64,000 nucleotides of DNA from assembly GCA_946965045.2 (NCBI GenBank), contig OX337241.1:372001-436000 (forward strand), in the 5' to 3' direction. The DNA comes from Epithemia pelagica (taxonomy: Eukaryota; Bacillariophyta; Bacillariophyceae; Surirellales; Surirellaceae). This document shows positions 43,047 to 53,084 of this stretch, piece after piece (position 1 is the stretch's first letter; each line of letters starts with the position of its first letter). A program made the position numbers and the translations under genes. The notes below the pieces were generated by a model. That model saw nothing but the letters and a program-made list of their open reading frames with translations, was not told where the DNA came from and searched no databases.

Positions 43047-45675
43047 TTAGTTAGATAGGGATGGGTCGTTCCGGACCAGGACAAGACGTTGCAACTCAAT
43101 CACCTTGGCCCGTAATTCTTGTCGTACATTCATGGAAAAGAGGGGAGAATCCGCAGCATTGACCATTTTGTTCACGGACCGTTCCAGTTCCTTTCGTCGC
43201 GTCGCAGGGTCCTGTGCCGAGGACCATCTCTTGGTAATAGTAGCCGCATTGTGTCCCTGCTGCTGTTGTTGCTCGAGTTGCCCACGGGCCTCTTGACACA
43301 ACGAGTCCAACAACGTGTGCATCTCGTGAGCGGCTTGTTGGGGATCTACCGCCGTCGATAAACTCAAGGCGGAAAGGACAGTTGCATACGTCATCATGGT
43401 CGGTTGCATGGAACCTCGCTTGGAGTGATGGTGTTGTTGTTCTTCTTGTTCTTGTTGATGCAGTTGATTCATTTCATGCAACAATCGCAGGGCTTCTTGG
43501 CCCGCTTGTGGCAACCCCAATTTGACATGACCACCCATGAGAATGGTATAGGACGATGCCGTGGGTGCACCGCTCCAAAAGTGTGAGGTTTGGACAAAGT
43601 TCCACATGTCTCGCACTACCTGTTCGGCTTGTTGCAGAGCCTGTTGCCGATGCTGCACGACGTCAGCGTTAATAGAACTCATCAAGTCCATGTCGGAGCT
43701 CGCAGAAATACCGTCCGCCATGTTGTTGTTGTGCTGGAACCCCCATCGAATCCAAGCATGGAGCAAATGATTCCAGTCATGTGTTTTGGGAGGATGAAGG
43801 GAAAAGCGTGTCGTGCTGCCGGGCTCTGGATAGTGTTCTTCTTGGTCTTGGGCATCGGCAATCCACTCCTTGAGCGCTTGTGCCGTTTGATGCGGATTGC
43901 CCGCCAGGGACCAAGCCTCCACACGATGAAGATGACAATATCGGGAGGGCCGCAATCCTTGCCCTTGTTTCTTCATTTCTTGAAACAAGGCTTCGACTCG
44001 TTCGGGAAGTTGTTGCTGGACGGCAAGTTCCATCATGTTTTGATATACAACCTCATCGAGTGCTTGGGTCGAGGAAAGTTTGCGTTTGCGTGCCGGAAGT
44101 GAATGAGACGGCTGGAATCCATGAACTTGTTGTTGTTGTTCTTGTTGTTGCATGCCTTTGAGATGCTCAAAGAGTTCCCAGGCACGCTCTTGTGCCCATG
44201 GATCCTGGGAAGCCGCGGCAATCAAGGATTGGAGGACGGTCGTATGGACCGCCAAATCCAGGGGAATGTGGGGAAATTGACGGGAAAACTGTTGCCACAA
44301 TTGATAGACCCGACCATGAGCGTGGCATCGCGCATGCGCCGTGAGTACCATGTTGACGGTGACGGCATCGGGACAACACTGAGCGACCCACGGGGGACGC
44401 AGGGGTTGGGAGGAGGACGCCCACAATGACGATTGTGGGAGAGTGGTGTCACACACTTGAATCATGTGTTCCAGTACTTGTTCGGCCTTGTATCCGGCTT
44501 GGGCATGTTGGGATCGACACCACGCACGCAAGACCATGTCACAATCCAATTTGTTGGGCAGGCCATTGGGACCACCACGAGAACCGGGAGGAAGAGGAGG
44601 AATGGTGGTCATTGAGTCATGGTTGTGGCTCACTACTACAGACTCGGCAACGGCGGCATCGAGCATTTCCTTCAAGGCTTGAGTGGCCATTTCCGCATGT
44701 GGGTGGCCTCCATTGCGATTGGCCGCCCAGGCACTAATGCGCAACCGATGGGTTTCCCACGTGGGTGGACCACAACCACCACCCATGGCGTCGCTCCTGG
44801 ATTTGTTGTTGTTGTTGTTGTTGTTCGTTTGCATTGCTTGAAACAAGTCTTCCACTTGATCGGGACGTTGCACACGATACCACATTTGGATCAAGGTATG
44901 CATCAGGGGAGTATCGGCAACCATATCGAAGGAAGCGTAGCGTGCCGTATCTTGAAGCAATTGATACAGTTCCATGGCCCGTTCGGCTGCCTGAATGTCC
45001 GACTCTTGTGTCCTTATTGTCGTGGTGGAATTTTCCTTCCCATCCGTGCCCTGGAAATTGGGTTGGGGAGAAAATGTGGCACGATGATTCTTGAATGCCA
45101 ATGACGACGACGACGATAGTTGTTCGGCCCACGCGGCAATGGCCGTTTGAAACAATCGAACATCCTTGGCTTGCACCAAAATTTGACCCTGTTGAACGCG
45201 TCGACAGTATTCTTGGACCAAGGCGTGACATTCTTGGGGTCGCTTGGCTTGACGCCAGGCTTGGAGTACCGTATAAAAGGCCAGTCCATCCGGTGCGAGC
45301 GCCTTCCACAAGGAGGAGGACGACGATGCGTCGACTGAATTCGGGTGATTGTGGTCGTGGTCCTCCTCCATGGGTTCGTCCTTCCAAGAAGCAGCAGCAG
45401 CATTGTCGTCATGAATGGGTGTTGGTGTTGGAGGAGAATGATTCATGGACTGCAACATCATGTCTTGTAATTCTTGGGGACTGTATCGGGGGAACATGCC
45501 ATTGAGTAACAGACCATAATAGGCAGATCGAGGAGGGAACAAACCAGCTTGGACATAGGTTTGAATTTTGTGCAAGAGAGTGTAGGGACACGAGACTTGA
45601 TGCAATGGCATTGTCATGGTAGGAGTATCCGTCAGTGGTGGTGAAAGAATCGTTTCTGGCTGCTCGTCTTGTTGA

Positions 45676-45711
<36 letters not shown>

Positions 45712-46565
45712 GGAACATGGTTGTTGGCCGTCCAAATGGGGGAGGAGGGCGTCGTACTACTGGTACGGTCCGTGGCCAGAATGTGCCATTTTCGCAAGGC
45801 ATGAATCAAGAGGGTCGGTGACCAACTTGTTCGAACAGGAGGTGCCGAAAAAGAGGAAAACGAGGCACTGTCATGTTCCTTCTCCTTCTGCCCCTCCTCC
45901 TCAGGCATAAGTGGTTTCAGGAGTGGTTCTTGTTGTTTCAGCAAGACCAATTGATCCAACAAACAAAAGACGTGTGGGGCATGAGGATGCAATTCCACCA
46001 CGTTGCGATAGGCTTGAAAGATGCGATTGGCTTGATTCCAATACCGGGTCCAAGTTGGTCCATCCAATACTACTGGCATGTCGTTGTTGGTGTCATAGTT
46101 GGTGGTGTGGTGATGCAACTCGGTCCACAAGGATTCCACGGCTGGAATCCATTGGGATGCCGACTCAAAAAAGACATTGTCGTAATTGTGGTCGTCAGTC
46201 GTCGTATCCGATTGGGACGACAAGGATGAAGTGGGTGGTGGATTGGGAGAATCCGTCCTTGTTGTTGTTGGGGATGGCAGAGAAGTTGAGGATTCTGGTG
46301 TCAAAGCATTGGATGACTCGTTTGACAAGGCTTGTAGAGTCGAAAAGCAAGAAGAATAAGAGACTCGCGGGAAATTCCTCTGAGCTCCAATCGTATGTTG
46401 TCGACCACTTGGCCAAACGCAACTGCTACTACAAGCCGTCCGGATGCTGGTGGTCGTTCTTCTTGTCTGCAGCAGACTCTTTTGCAACCATCTCGATTCA
46501 TTGTTGTAGCATGGAGGGCGGTGTATCCTAGAAAGCAAGTGTCGACGAGCAATAATAGTCTCCAT
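43047..46565 (-). CDS. Large pentatricopeptide-repeat (PPR) protein B, paralogue of PPR A
   Basis: ATG 46565 gives 1172 aa starting METIIARRHLLSRIHRPP, an Arg-rich, acid-poor presequence suited to mitochondria; the frame is open nine codons further from a non-ATG. Repeats include GLAFYTVLQAWRQAKRPQEC, ASFDMVADTPLMHTLIQMWY, LDCDMVLRAWCRSQHAQAG, PDAVTVNMVLTAHARCHAHG, LAVHTTVLQSLIAAASQDP, DEVVYQNMMELAVQQQLPER and TASSYTILMGGHVKLGLPQA. Long CAA/CAG (Gln) and Asn tracts are inserted, including a pure Gln run encoded near 45676-45711. Blocks appear in the same order as in PPR A, with shared phrases such as LTAH, TTVLQ(A/S)L, (L/F)F(H/Q)EMK followed by RYCH or QYCH, and a final LRLL(R/H)E. They therefore derive from one ancestor although they lie 4.4 kb apart on opposite strands. 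Confidence 0.8.
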
Positions 46566-47105
46566 GGTATAGATAGAGTGCAAATGGTACATCGTTTTGT
46601 TCTTCGCGTTGTCTCTCTCTCGTTCGATCCAAGGTCAGTCACTGTAGGCAAAGAACCACTCTTCGTAGATGTGTTCTCTCTGTCTTTCTCTCTCTCTCTC
46701 TTGGAAACCGGTACACCACAATGGGTTTGTGGTTCCTTCAGACTTGAGTTTGTCCCTGCGGCAAATCGTCGTCGTCGTCGTCGTCGTCGTTCGACTTTCT
46801 CTGAAAAGAATAAAAAGATACGATTTTGTTCGCGCGTCTCGCCGTGTGGCTTGGCACTGGGATGTGTGGTCGGTTCTTTGCTCAAGGTCTTGCCATCGCA
46901 CGGCTATGTACATAGAGGGTCCCATAGTATAGAGAAGTGTGTACGCTGTCGTCTAGTAGAGCCTGAGACGAATGAGACGATGAATCTCGAACGTCAATCG
47001 AGACGGAAGCAGTCCATCCCTCTGTTGTCCTCTATAGTATTGAAGAAGTCTCACGAATCTATTCGAAAAGAAGTTATATAGATAGGTTTTTATCGTCCGG
47101 GGTAT
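46566..47105. other. Intergenic region
   Basis: About 540 bp between the PPR B start and the SEC63 stop, both on the minus strand. A CT-repeat is at 46684-46701 and a CGT-repeat at 46768-46791. It should contain the PPR B promoter. Confidence 0.4.
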
Positions 47106-49456
47106 TTATTTCTTGTTGGGTGTAACATCTTCCACCTCGTCGTCGTCGTCATCATCATCATCGTCGTCGTCATCATCGTCGTCGTTTCGTGCATTGCGCT
47201 GTGCCCGTTTCTTGGCACCTGCTATTGCGTCCCCCTTTTTCTTCTTGTTGTCGTCTTGTTCGTCGGCGTCGCCGTCCCCATCTTCATTGTCGTCGTCGTC
47301 CTCATCTTCATCGTCGGAATCTTCTTCGACATGATCATTCAACATTTGTTCAAAGAGTGTTGGTTCATCGTCCAATTCGGCATCTTCGGGATGAATCTTG
47401 TATTCCGGCAAATTCGAATTGTCGAGGGATTCCAAGGAAATGCGCACCTTCTTGTCGGCCCCGACATAGGCATTGGATTTCACCACCAAATCAAATTCAT
47501 AGCGACCCTTGGGCGGGGCCATTAATTTGATATCGTGATGGACCACTCCGGTACTGGCATTGCGACCCTTGGTGGCACTCACCTTTTCAATCGACATGAT
47601 TTTGCCCTCCTTGATTTGCGCCAAAATCACCCACCAGGCTTCTCGTTTGGGAAAGGGAAAGAGGGGCGCATGGACCAAATCGCCTTGGGATTGAAATTGC
47701 GCATCGTCCGCCTCCCATTGATTGCGCGCAATCGACACTCGAATGGTACACACATCGCCTTCGTACACCTTGTCGTCTTCATCGTCTTCGGTAAAAATCT
47801 TGGCTGTCACCGTCACATCGGGATAAATGTACTTGCAATAATTCCGGACATCCGCCTTTTGTTCCTCGGTAAAATTCGCCATGCCCTTGCGATCCTCCTC
47901 GTCTTGGGCCAAGTATTGTTCCACCGTGGTAATTTTGGGACCCTTGCTTTTGCCCACCTTGCCTTCGCAATGCTTGACTTCTTCGGGACCGTAATGGGGC
48001 AATTGCAAGAGGGGCGAATCCTTGACCCACAAGGCTTGCGTCACGTATTGTCCAAATTCAATACAATGAATGGCCGTTTGGGCGGCATCCAAGGATTTGC
48101 AAACAGAAATCATGGCATCAATCAATTCCGTCGCATGTTGCAACATGACCTTCAAATCACTGGCATCCCGTGCCGTCAAGGCGGCCGTTTGTCGCAACAC
48201 GTGCGAATGCATCAAGACATTGCCCTTGATACAGACGGGATGCATATATTTGGGTTTGAGCATGAATTGTTTCAAAGCCGTCGTTTGTTTGGCAATCGAT
48301 TGCTTTTCCTCCACCGACGTGGGTTTGTTGCGTTGCCGAAATTCCGCCGACCCGGCAAAAATTTCCGGCAAGGCCTTGATCAAGGTATGTTCCGACAAGG
48401 CATGATGAAACCAGGCATAGGTATCGTACATGACATTCTTTTCGCCGTATTGACTGGAATCGGCGTAATAGGTATAGACACAATAGGGAATGACGCCCAC
48501 CATAAAAATGAGATAACCGACCAAGACCAAATTCTTGTTGTCGGCATCCAACAAAAAGGCCGGCAAGCCAATCGAGACTTGCATATTTTGACGACCATCC
48601 GGATTGCCATATTTTTCATAATTTTCGCGGGCCGTTTCATCCGTCAAGGCTTCGTAGGCCTTGCTGACCATGACAAATTTGGCTTCGGCGGCTCGATCGC
48701 CCGGATTCTTGTCGGGATGGTACAAGAGACTGAGTTTGCGGTAGGCCTTTTTAATCACCTTATTGTCGGCGCCGTGATCAATTTCCAAAATTTGGTAGGG
48801 ATCAAAGGAATGGACTTGGCCATCGGCCGACACGGACACAATCAACCAAACGAACAGGACCGTCAAGAGAATGGTGACAATCATATTCCACACAAAGAAC
48901 CGAGAGGAAAACAACGACTTTTTGGAATCCGTCTTTAAACGATGGGCCTTTTGTTTCTCGGCGGCTGTACGTGCCACGGCACCAATCGTCTCATCCTTCA
49001 TGGTATACACTTGGTACATGGAACTGCCAATATAATACCACGCTGTAGTAGCAACCACACAAGGATGGTTCACGAGAGAACCAGGACAAACGCAAGTACA
49101 AAACAGGAGTGACAAGAATCCAATGGAAAGCCATGGTCCAGATGGAAACGTCATGTCGTCGTTGTAATTTGCAATCGACAAACGTGTGCCAAACCGTCAA
49201 GGTAGGACAGGAAACGAGAATAGAGTTTCCAGAAGGGCAATCGTCCAAAGACAAAAGAACAACAACAAGAACCAAAGAACAACAATCACAACACTGTGAG
49301 AGAAATGCTGGTCGTCGACACTCTCGCACCACTCGGCACAGACTCGTCGTCCTTGGCCACCGACCACCAACACTGATGGAACTTACAAGGCAAGAGATAA
49401 AAGCTGAGAATGCTCATGGCAAAAAAGTAAAAGGCCGAGTTGTCATATTCCAACAT
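47106..49456 (-). CDS. SEC63: SEC63 homologue, ER translocon J-protein (two exons)
   Basis: Exon 1 is 49456-49387 and encodes MLEYDNSAFYFFAMSILSFY LLP, the classic SEC63 start. Exon 2 is 49042-47106 (WYYIGSSMYQVY...). They join in phase over a 344-nt intron (donor GTAAGT, acceptor CTACAG), giving 668 aa. Transmembrane segments: exon 1, MIVTILLTVLFVWLIVSVSA, and LVLVGYLIFMVGVIPYCVYT. Between the last two is a lumenal J domain with DPYQILEIDHGADNKVIKKA and HPDKN, complete through helix IV. The Brl/Sec63 domain follows, and the C-terminus is a strongly acidic Asp/Glu tail with a Lys-rich patch, as in yeast and human SEC63, where the tail contacts Sec62. SEC63 recruits BiP to the Sec61 channel. 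A frame through the intron gives a spurious start at 49181. Confidence 0.92.
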
Positions 49457-50298
49457 GATGGCACGTTATATTAGGATTCTTTTTGCAGAGGGATGCGATG
49501 GGTGATGGTAGTACGAATGCAAGGACCACACCACAAGGCTTGTTCTTCAACTTGTGTGGTTGTTCGGTGCTTTTGTTGTGGTTCCCACCAAAGAGAGACG
49601 TGCTGTCTCGAACGCGAGAGGACGGATTCTAGAATAGATATGAAATAGGAGAGAGAGAGAGTTCCAACCAAGAACAGATTGTGTTGTTGGATCGTCGAGA
49701 CCAGAAACGTTTGGGAGGCCACTACTACCAAAAACCACTACACCAAACGACGAGAGCAAGTTGCGCAACGGATGGATGTTGATGGAGTAGAGTAGCGAGA
49801 GAGAGTGTGATGTGTTGTGTTTTGTGTTGCCGTGTGGATGGAGGATGGAGCGAAAACTCTCCACGTGTTGCAAATGGGAGTGTCTCGGAACGCGACTTCT
49901 ACGCGACCGACTAACGAGGAATGTAAAGCGACCAACAAGCGATCTGTTATGCGATCAATGACGGAGTCGCGGATAGCTTGCTGGACAACTGTTTGCATTC
50001 TATGTGAGATGTGAAGTGACACCTTTTCTGTCATCGACGCGATCCGGATTGGCACATGGAAAGACACGAGAAATGATTCTTCTGGAATCTTGTGGTGATT
50101 GACATTATAAAAATTCTGGAGATCGACAACGACAACAAGGAGAGAGGGGAAAGAACGAGTTTGCTGGACGCAGTATTGGGTGTCGATCGACTATCGACTC
50201 CAGATCCTTGAGAGAACCAACCGTCCACGAATCCCATCCAACCGATTGTTTGCCACATCTCAGCCTCGATATAAGAACACCAAGAAAAAAGGTCCACG
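49457..50298. other. Divergent intergenic region
   Basis: About 840 bp between SEC63 (-) and the dienoyl-CoA reductase (+). GA-rich purine runs occur at about 49651-49661 and 49797-49807. No gene is supported. Confidence 0.4.
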
Positions 50299-52971
50299 AT
50301 GATTCTGTCTCGTCTGAAACAGGGCATTCCTCGTCCTACAACCACGACGACCATGACCAGGATGCCACGACGACACCCAGTCTCGAGTCGCTGGACTCAT
50401 CCCTGGAGGGCAACGACCATTCATTGCTGCTGTTTCAGTAGTGCCGCCGTACCAGAAGTCGAGGACGACGATCCTCCCGCATCCCAGCAGCAACAGCAGC
50501 CATTGCACTATCCTCGCTTGTTTGAACCCTTGCACTTGGGCCCCGACATTGGCGTCTTGCCCAATCGTGTCTTGATGGGATCCATGCATACCGGTTTGGA
50601 AGGCACTTCGATGCCCTCGTGGATGATTCCCCTCGTGACGGGTCGTTTTGAGTCGCACAATCATCACAAATCATTGGATCGCATGGCAGCCTATTTTCAC
50701 GAACGCGCTCAGGGCGGCGTCGGTCTCATGGTGACGGGTGGCATTGCCCCCAATCGCGCCGGATGGACGGCCCCCTTTAGTGGTCAATTGACCAATCACG
50801 ACGAAATGGTCCGCCATCAAGTCGTGACCCAAGCCGTGCACAGTGTCCAAGTCCCCATTGTCGGGCAACCACAGCAACCGCAAGCCGCCGGGGGTGAACC
50901 AACCACCACAGATGCCGGATTGCCCTCATCGGTTCCGGCTCGTATTTGTTTGCAAATTTTGCATGCCGGTCGCTATGCCTATCATCCTTGGGCCGTTTCG
51001 GCCAGTGCCACGCAGTCGCCCATTTCGCCCTTTCGGGCACGAGCTCTGAGTCGGTCCGACTTGGACGCCACCAAGCGGGATTTTCTTCAAACGGCCGTCT
51101 TGGCCCAACAAGCCGGATACGACGGCGTCGAAGTCATGGCCAGTGAAGGCTACTTGTTGTCCCAATTCTTGTCCCCCCGCACCAATCATCGCACCGATGA
51201 GTACGGTGGACCCAGCTTGGAAAATCGCGCTCGATGGCCCTTGGAAATTCTGCGCGACATGCGACAGGCCGTGGGACCGAACTTCATTATTATTTTTCGA
51301 CTCAGCTTGTTGGATTTGGTCAAGGATGGCTTGTCCTTTGACGAATCCGTCATGGTGGCCCAAGCCGTTCAAGATGCGGGTGCCACCATTTTGAATACCG
51401 GCATTGGCTGGCACGAATCGCGGGTACCCACCATTCACACGTCGGTCCCCCGTGCCGCCTTTAGTTTTCCCACTCACGCCTTGAAACAAGCGAATGTCGT
51501 CGACATTCCCATTGTCGCCACAAATCGCATCAATCATCCCCAAACGGCCGAAGACTTGTTGATGCGAGATTCCTGCGATTTGATTTCCATGGCCCGACCC
51601 TTTTTGGCCGATGCCCAATTGCTGCAAAAGGCTCGAACCGGTCAGACGGCCGAAATCAATACCTGCATTGGCTGCAATCAAGCCTGTTTGGATCATGCCT
51701 TTGTCGGCCGAACGGCCAGTTGTTTGGTCAATCCCCGCGCCTGTCACGAAACGGAATTGCCCCAGCGGACACAGCCCCTGCCCCAATCACAACGACTCAC
51801 CCTTGGAGTGGTGGGAGCCGGACCGGCTGGATGTGCCTTGGCCGTCACGGCGGCCCATGAATTGGGCCATGACGTGGTCGTCTACGACAAGGATTGTCGG
51901 ATTGGTGGACAATTTCAAATGGCCCAACAAATTCCCGGCAAGGAGGAATTTACCGAAACGCTCCGCTACTTTGAGACACTCTTGCACAAGCCCCCGACGA
52001 CGACAACGACGACGCCCAATAATGACGACAACACGAACGACACGAACAATCGTCGTCCCGGATCGATTGAGGTACGATTGAATACGTACTTGACGGCGGC
52101 TCAAATGGACGCTGACACGACGGTCGACGTGTGGATTGATGCCACGGGCGTGGAACCACGCAATCCCCACATTCCCGGACAAGACCACGCGCCCAATGTC
52201 GTCACGTACATTGATGTCTTGAAACATCACGTACCTGTCGGTCAGCGTGTCGCCCTCATTGGAGCCGGCGGCATTGGCTTTGATGTGGCCGAATACTTGT
52301 TGCATCATTCGGCAGCGGATCAGGATACGACAGTCACGGCACCGGCCGATGTGGATCCGCAAACCTTTTGGAAGACGTGGGGAATTGATACCAGTTTGCA
52401 AACGCGAGGAGGATTGGTCTCGTCCGCCGAGAACGACAAGAACCAGAAACACGAGACGGCATCCTCGTCCCCCCAACCACAACGACAATTGTACTTGTTG
52501 CAACGCAAAACGTCCAAATTGGGCAAGGGATTGGGAAAAACCACGGGATGGATTCATCGAACCACCTTGAAACAATCGGGGGCGGTGGAAATGATTGCCG
52601 GTGCCACCTACAACGAAATTGACCCACAAGGCCGATTGCACATTTCCATTACTGACCCCAAGAACAAGACCACCAAGACGAATCGAGTTTTGGACGTGGA
52701 TACCATTGTCCTGTGTTCCGGACAAGTGGAACATACCACACTCCGAGACGAAGCGTCTCCCGCGTTGCGGCGACGCCTCTATGCCATTGGTGGAGCCTAT
52801 CAGGCGGGAGAATTGGATGCGAAACGTGCCATTGACATGGGAACCCGGTTGGCCCACCAATTGCATACCCTCCACGCACAAGATACGGATGCTTCCACCT
52901 ATGTGCATCCCGGACCACCACCACCGGGCGTGGAACAATCCATGTTTCAACTCTTGAGAAAACTCATGTAA
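50299..52971 (+). CDS. 2,4-dienoyl-CoA reductase, FadH type (FMN, 4Fe-4S, FAD), probably mitochondrial
   Basis: ATG 50299 gives 890 aa, about 220 longer than bacterial FadH (about 670), because of a presequence and inserts. The first 50 residues are Arg/Thr-rich and acid-free (MILSRLKQGIPRP...), suiting mitochondrial import. The OYE-type TIM barrel spans about 60-440 (NRVLMGSMHTGLE, QILHAGRYAYHP, QAGYDGVEVMASEGYLLSQF, DEYGGPSLENRARWPLEI, NTGIGWHESRVPTI). The 4Fe-4S ligands are in CIGCNQACLDHAF...ASC (Cys456, 459, 463, 475). A dinucleotide fold follows (GVVGAGPAGCALAVTAAHEL) and a second one (VALIGAGGIGFDVAEYLL). The family reduces 2,4-dienoyl-CoA with NADPH in beta-oxidation of polyunsaturated fatty acids, which suits a diatom. 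Bases 51867-52235 are also present, inverted, at 56392-56760. The stop is 113 bp from the convergent neighbour. Confidence 0.92.
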   Translation: MILSRLKQGIPRPTTTTTMTRMPRRHPVSSRWTHPWRATTIHCCCFSSAAVPEVEDDDPPASQQQQQPLHYPRLFEPLHLGPDIGVLPNRVLMGSMHTGLEGTSMPSWMIPLVTGRFESHNHHKSLDRMAAYFHERAQGGVGLMVTGGIAPNRAGWTAPFSGQLTNHDEMVRHQVVTQAVHSVQVPIVGQPQQPQAAGGEPTTTDAGLPSSVPARICLQILHAGRYAYHPWAVSASATQSPISPFRARALSRSDLDATKRDFLQTAVLAQQAGYDGVEVMASEGYLLSQFLSPRTNHRTDEYGGPSLENRARWPLEILRDMRQAVGPNFIIIFRLSLLDLVKDGLSFDESVMVAQAVQDAGATILNTGIGWHESRVPTIHTSVPRAAFSFPTHALKQANVVDIPIVATNRINHPQTAEDLLMRDSCDLISMARPFLADAQLLQKARTGQTAEINTCIGCNQACLDHAFVGRTASCLVNPRACHETELPQRTQPLPQSQRLTLGVVGAGPAGCALAVTAAHELGHDVVVYDKDCRIGGQFQMAQQIPGKEEFTETLRYFETLLHKPPTTTTTTPNNDDNTNDTNNRRPGSIEVRLNTYLTAAQMDADTTVDVWIDATGVEPRNPHIPGQDHAPNVVTYIDVLKHHVPVGQRVALIGAGGIGFDVAEYLLHHSAADQDTTVTAPADVDPQTFWKTWGIDTSLQTRGGLVSSAENDKNQKHETASSSPQPQRQLYLLQRKTSKLGKGLGKTTGWIHRTTLKQSGAVEMIAGATYNEIDPQGRLHISITDPKNKTTKTNRVLDVDTIVLCSGQVEHTTLRDEASPALRRRLYAIGGAYQAGELDAKRAIDMGTRLAHQLHTLHAQDTDASTYVHPGPPPPGVEQSMFQLLRKLM

Positions 52972-53084
52972 CACGTGTCTCAACCAACACAGGGGGGAGA
53001 AACTACCGTTTGTGTGAGAGATAACAAATAATACTAGGTACGAGTCCATCTATTCCAAATAGCATCGATATCGTTTCTTGTACA

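Noticed and set aside
47535-48938. A 467-codon frame antisense to SEC63
   Set aside because: The same effect; the sense strand is a full SEC63 with splice sites and motifs.
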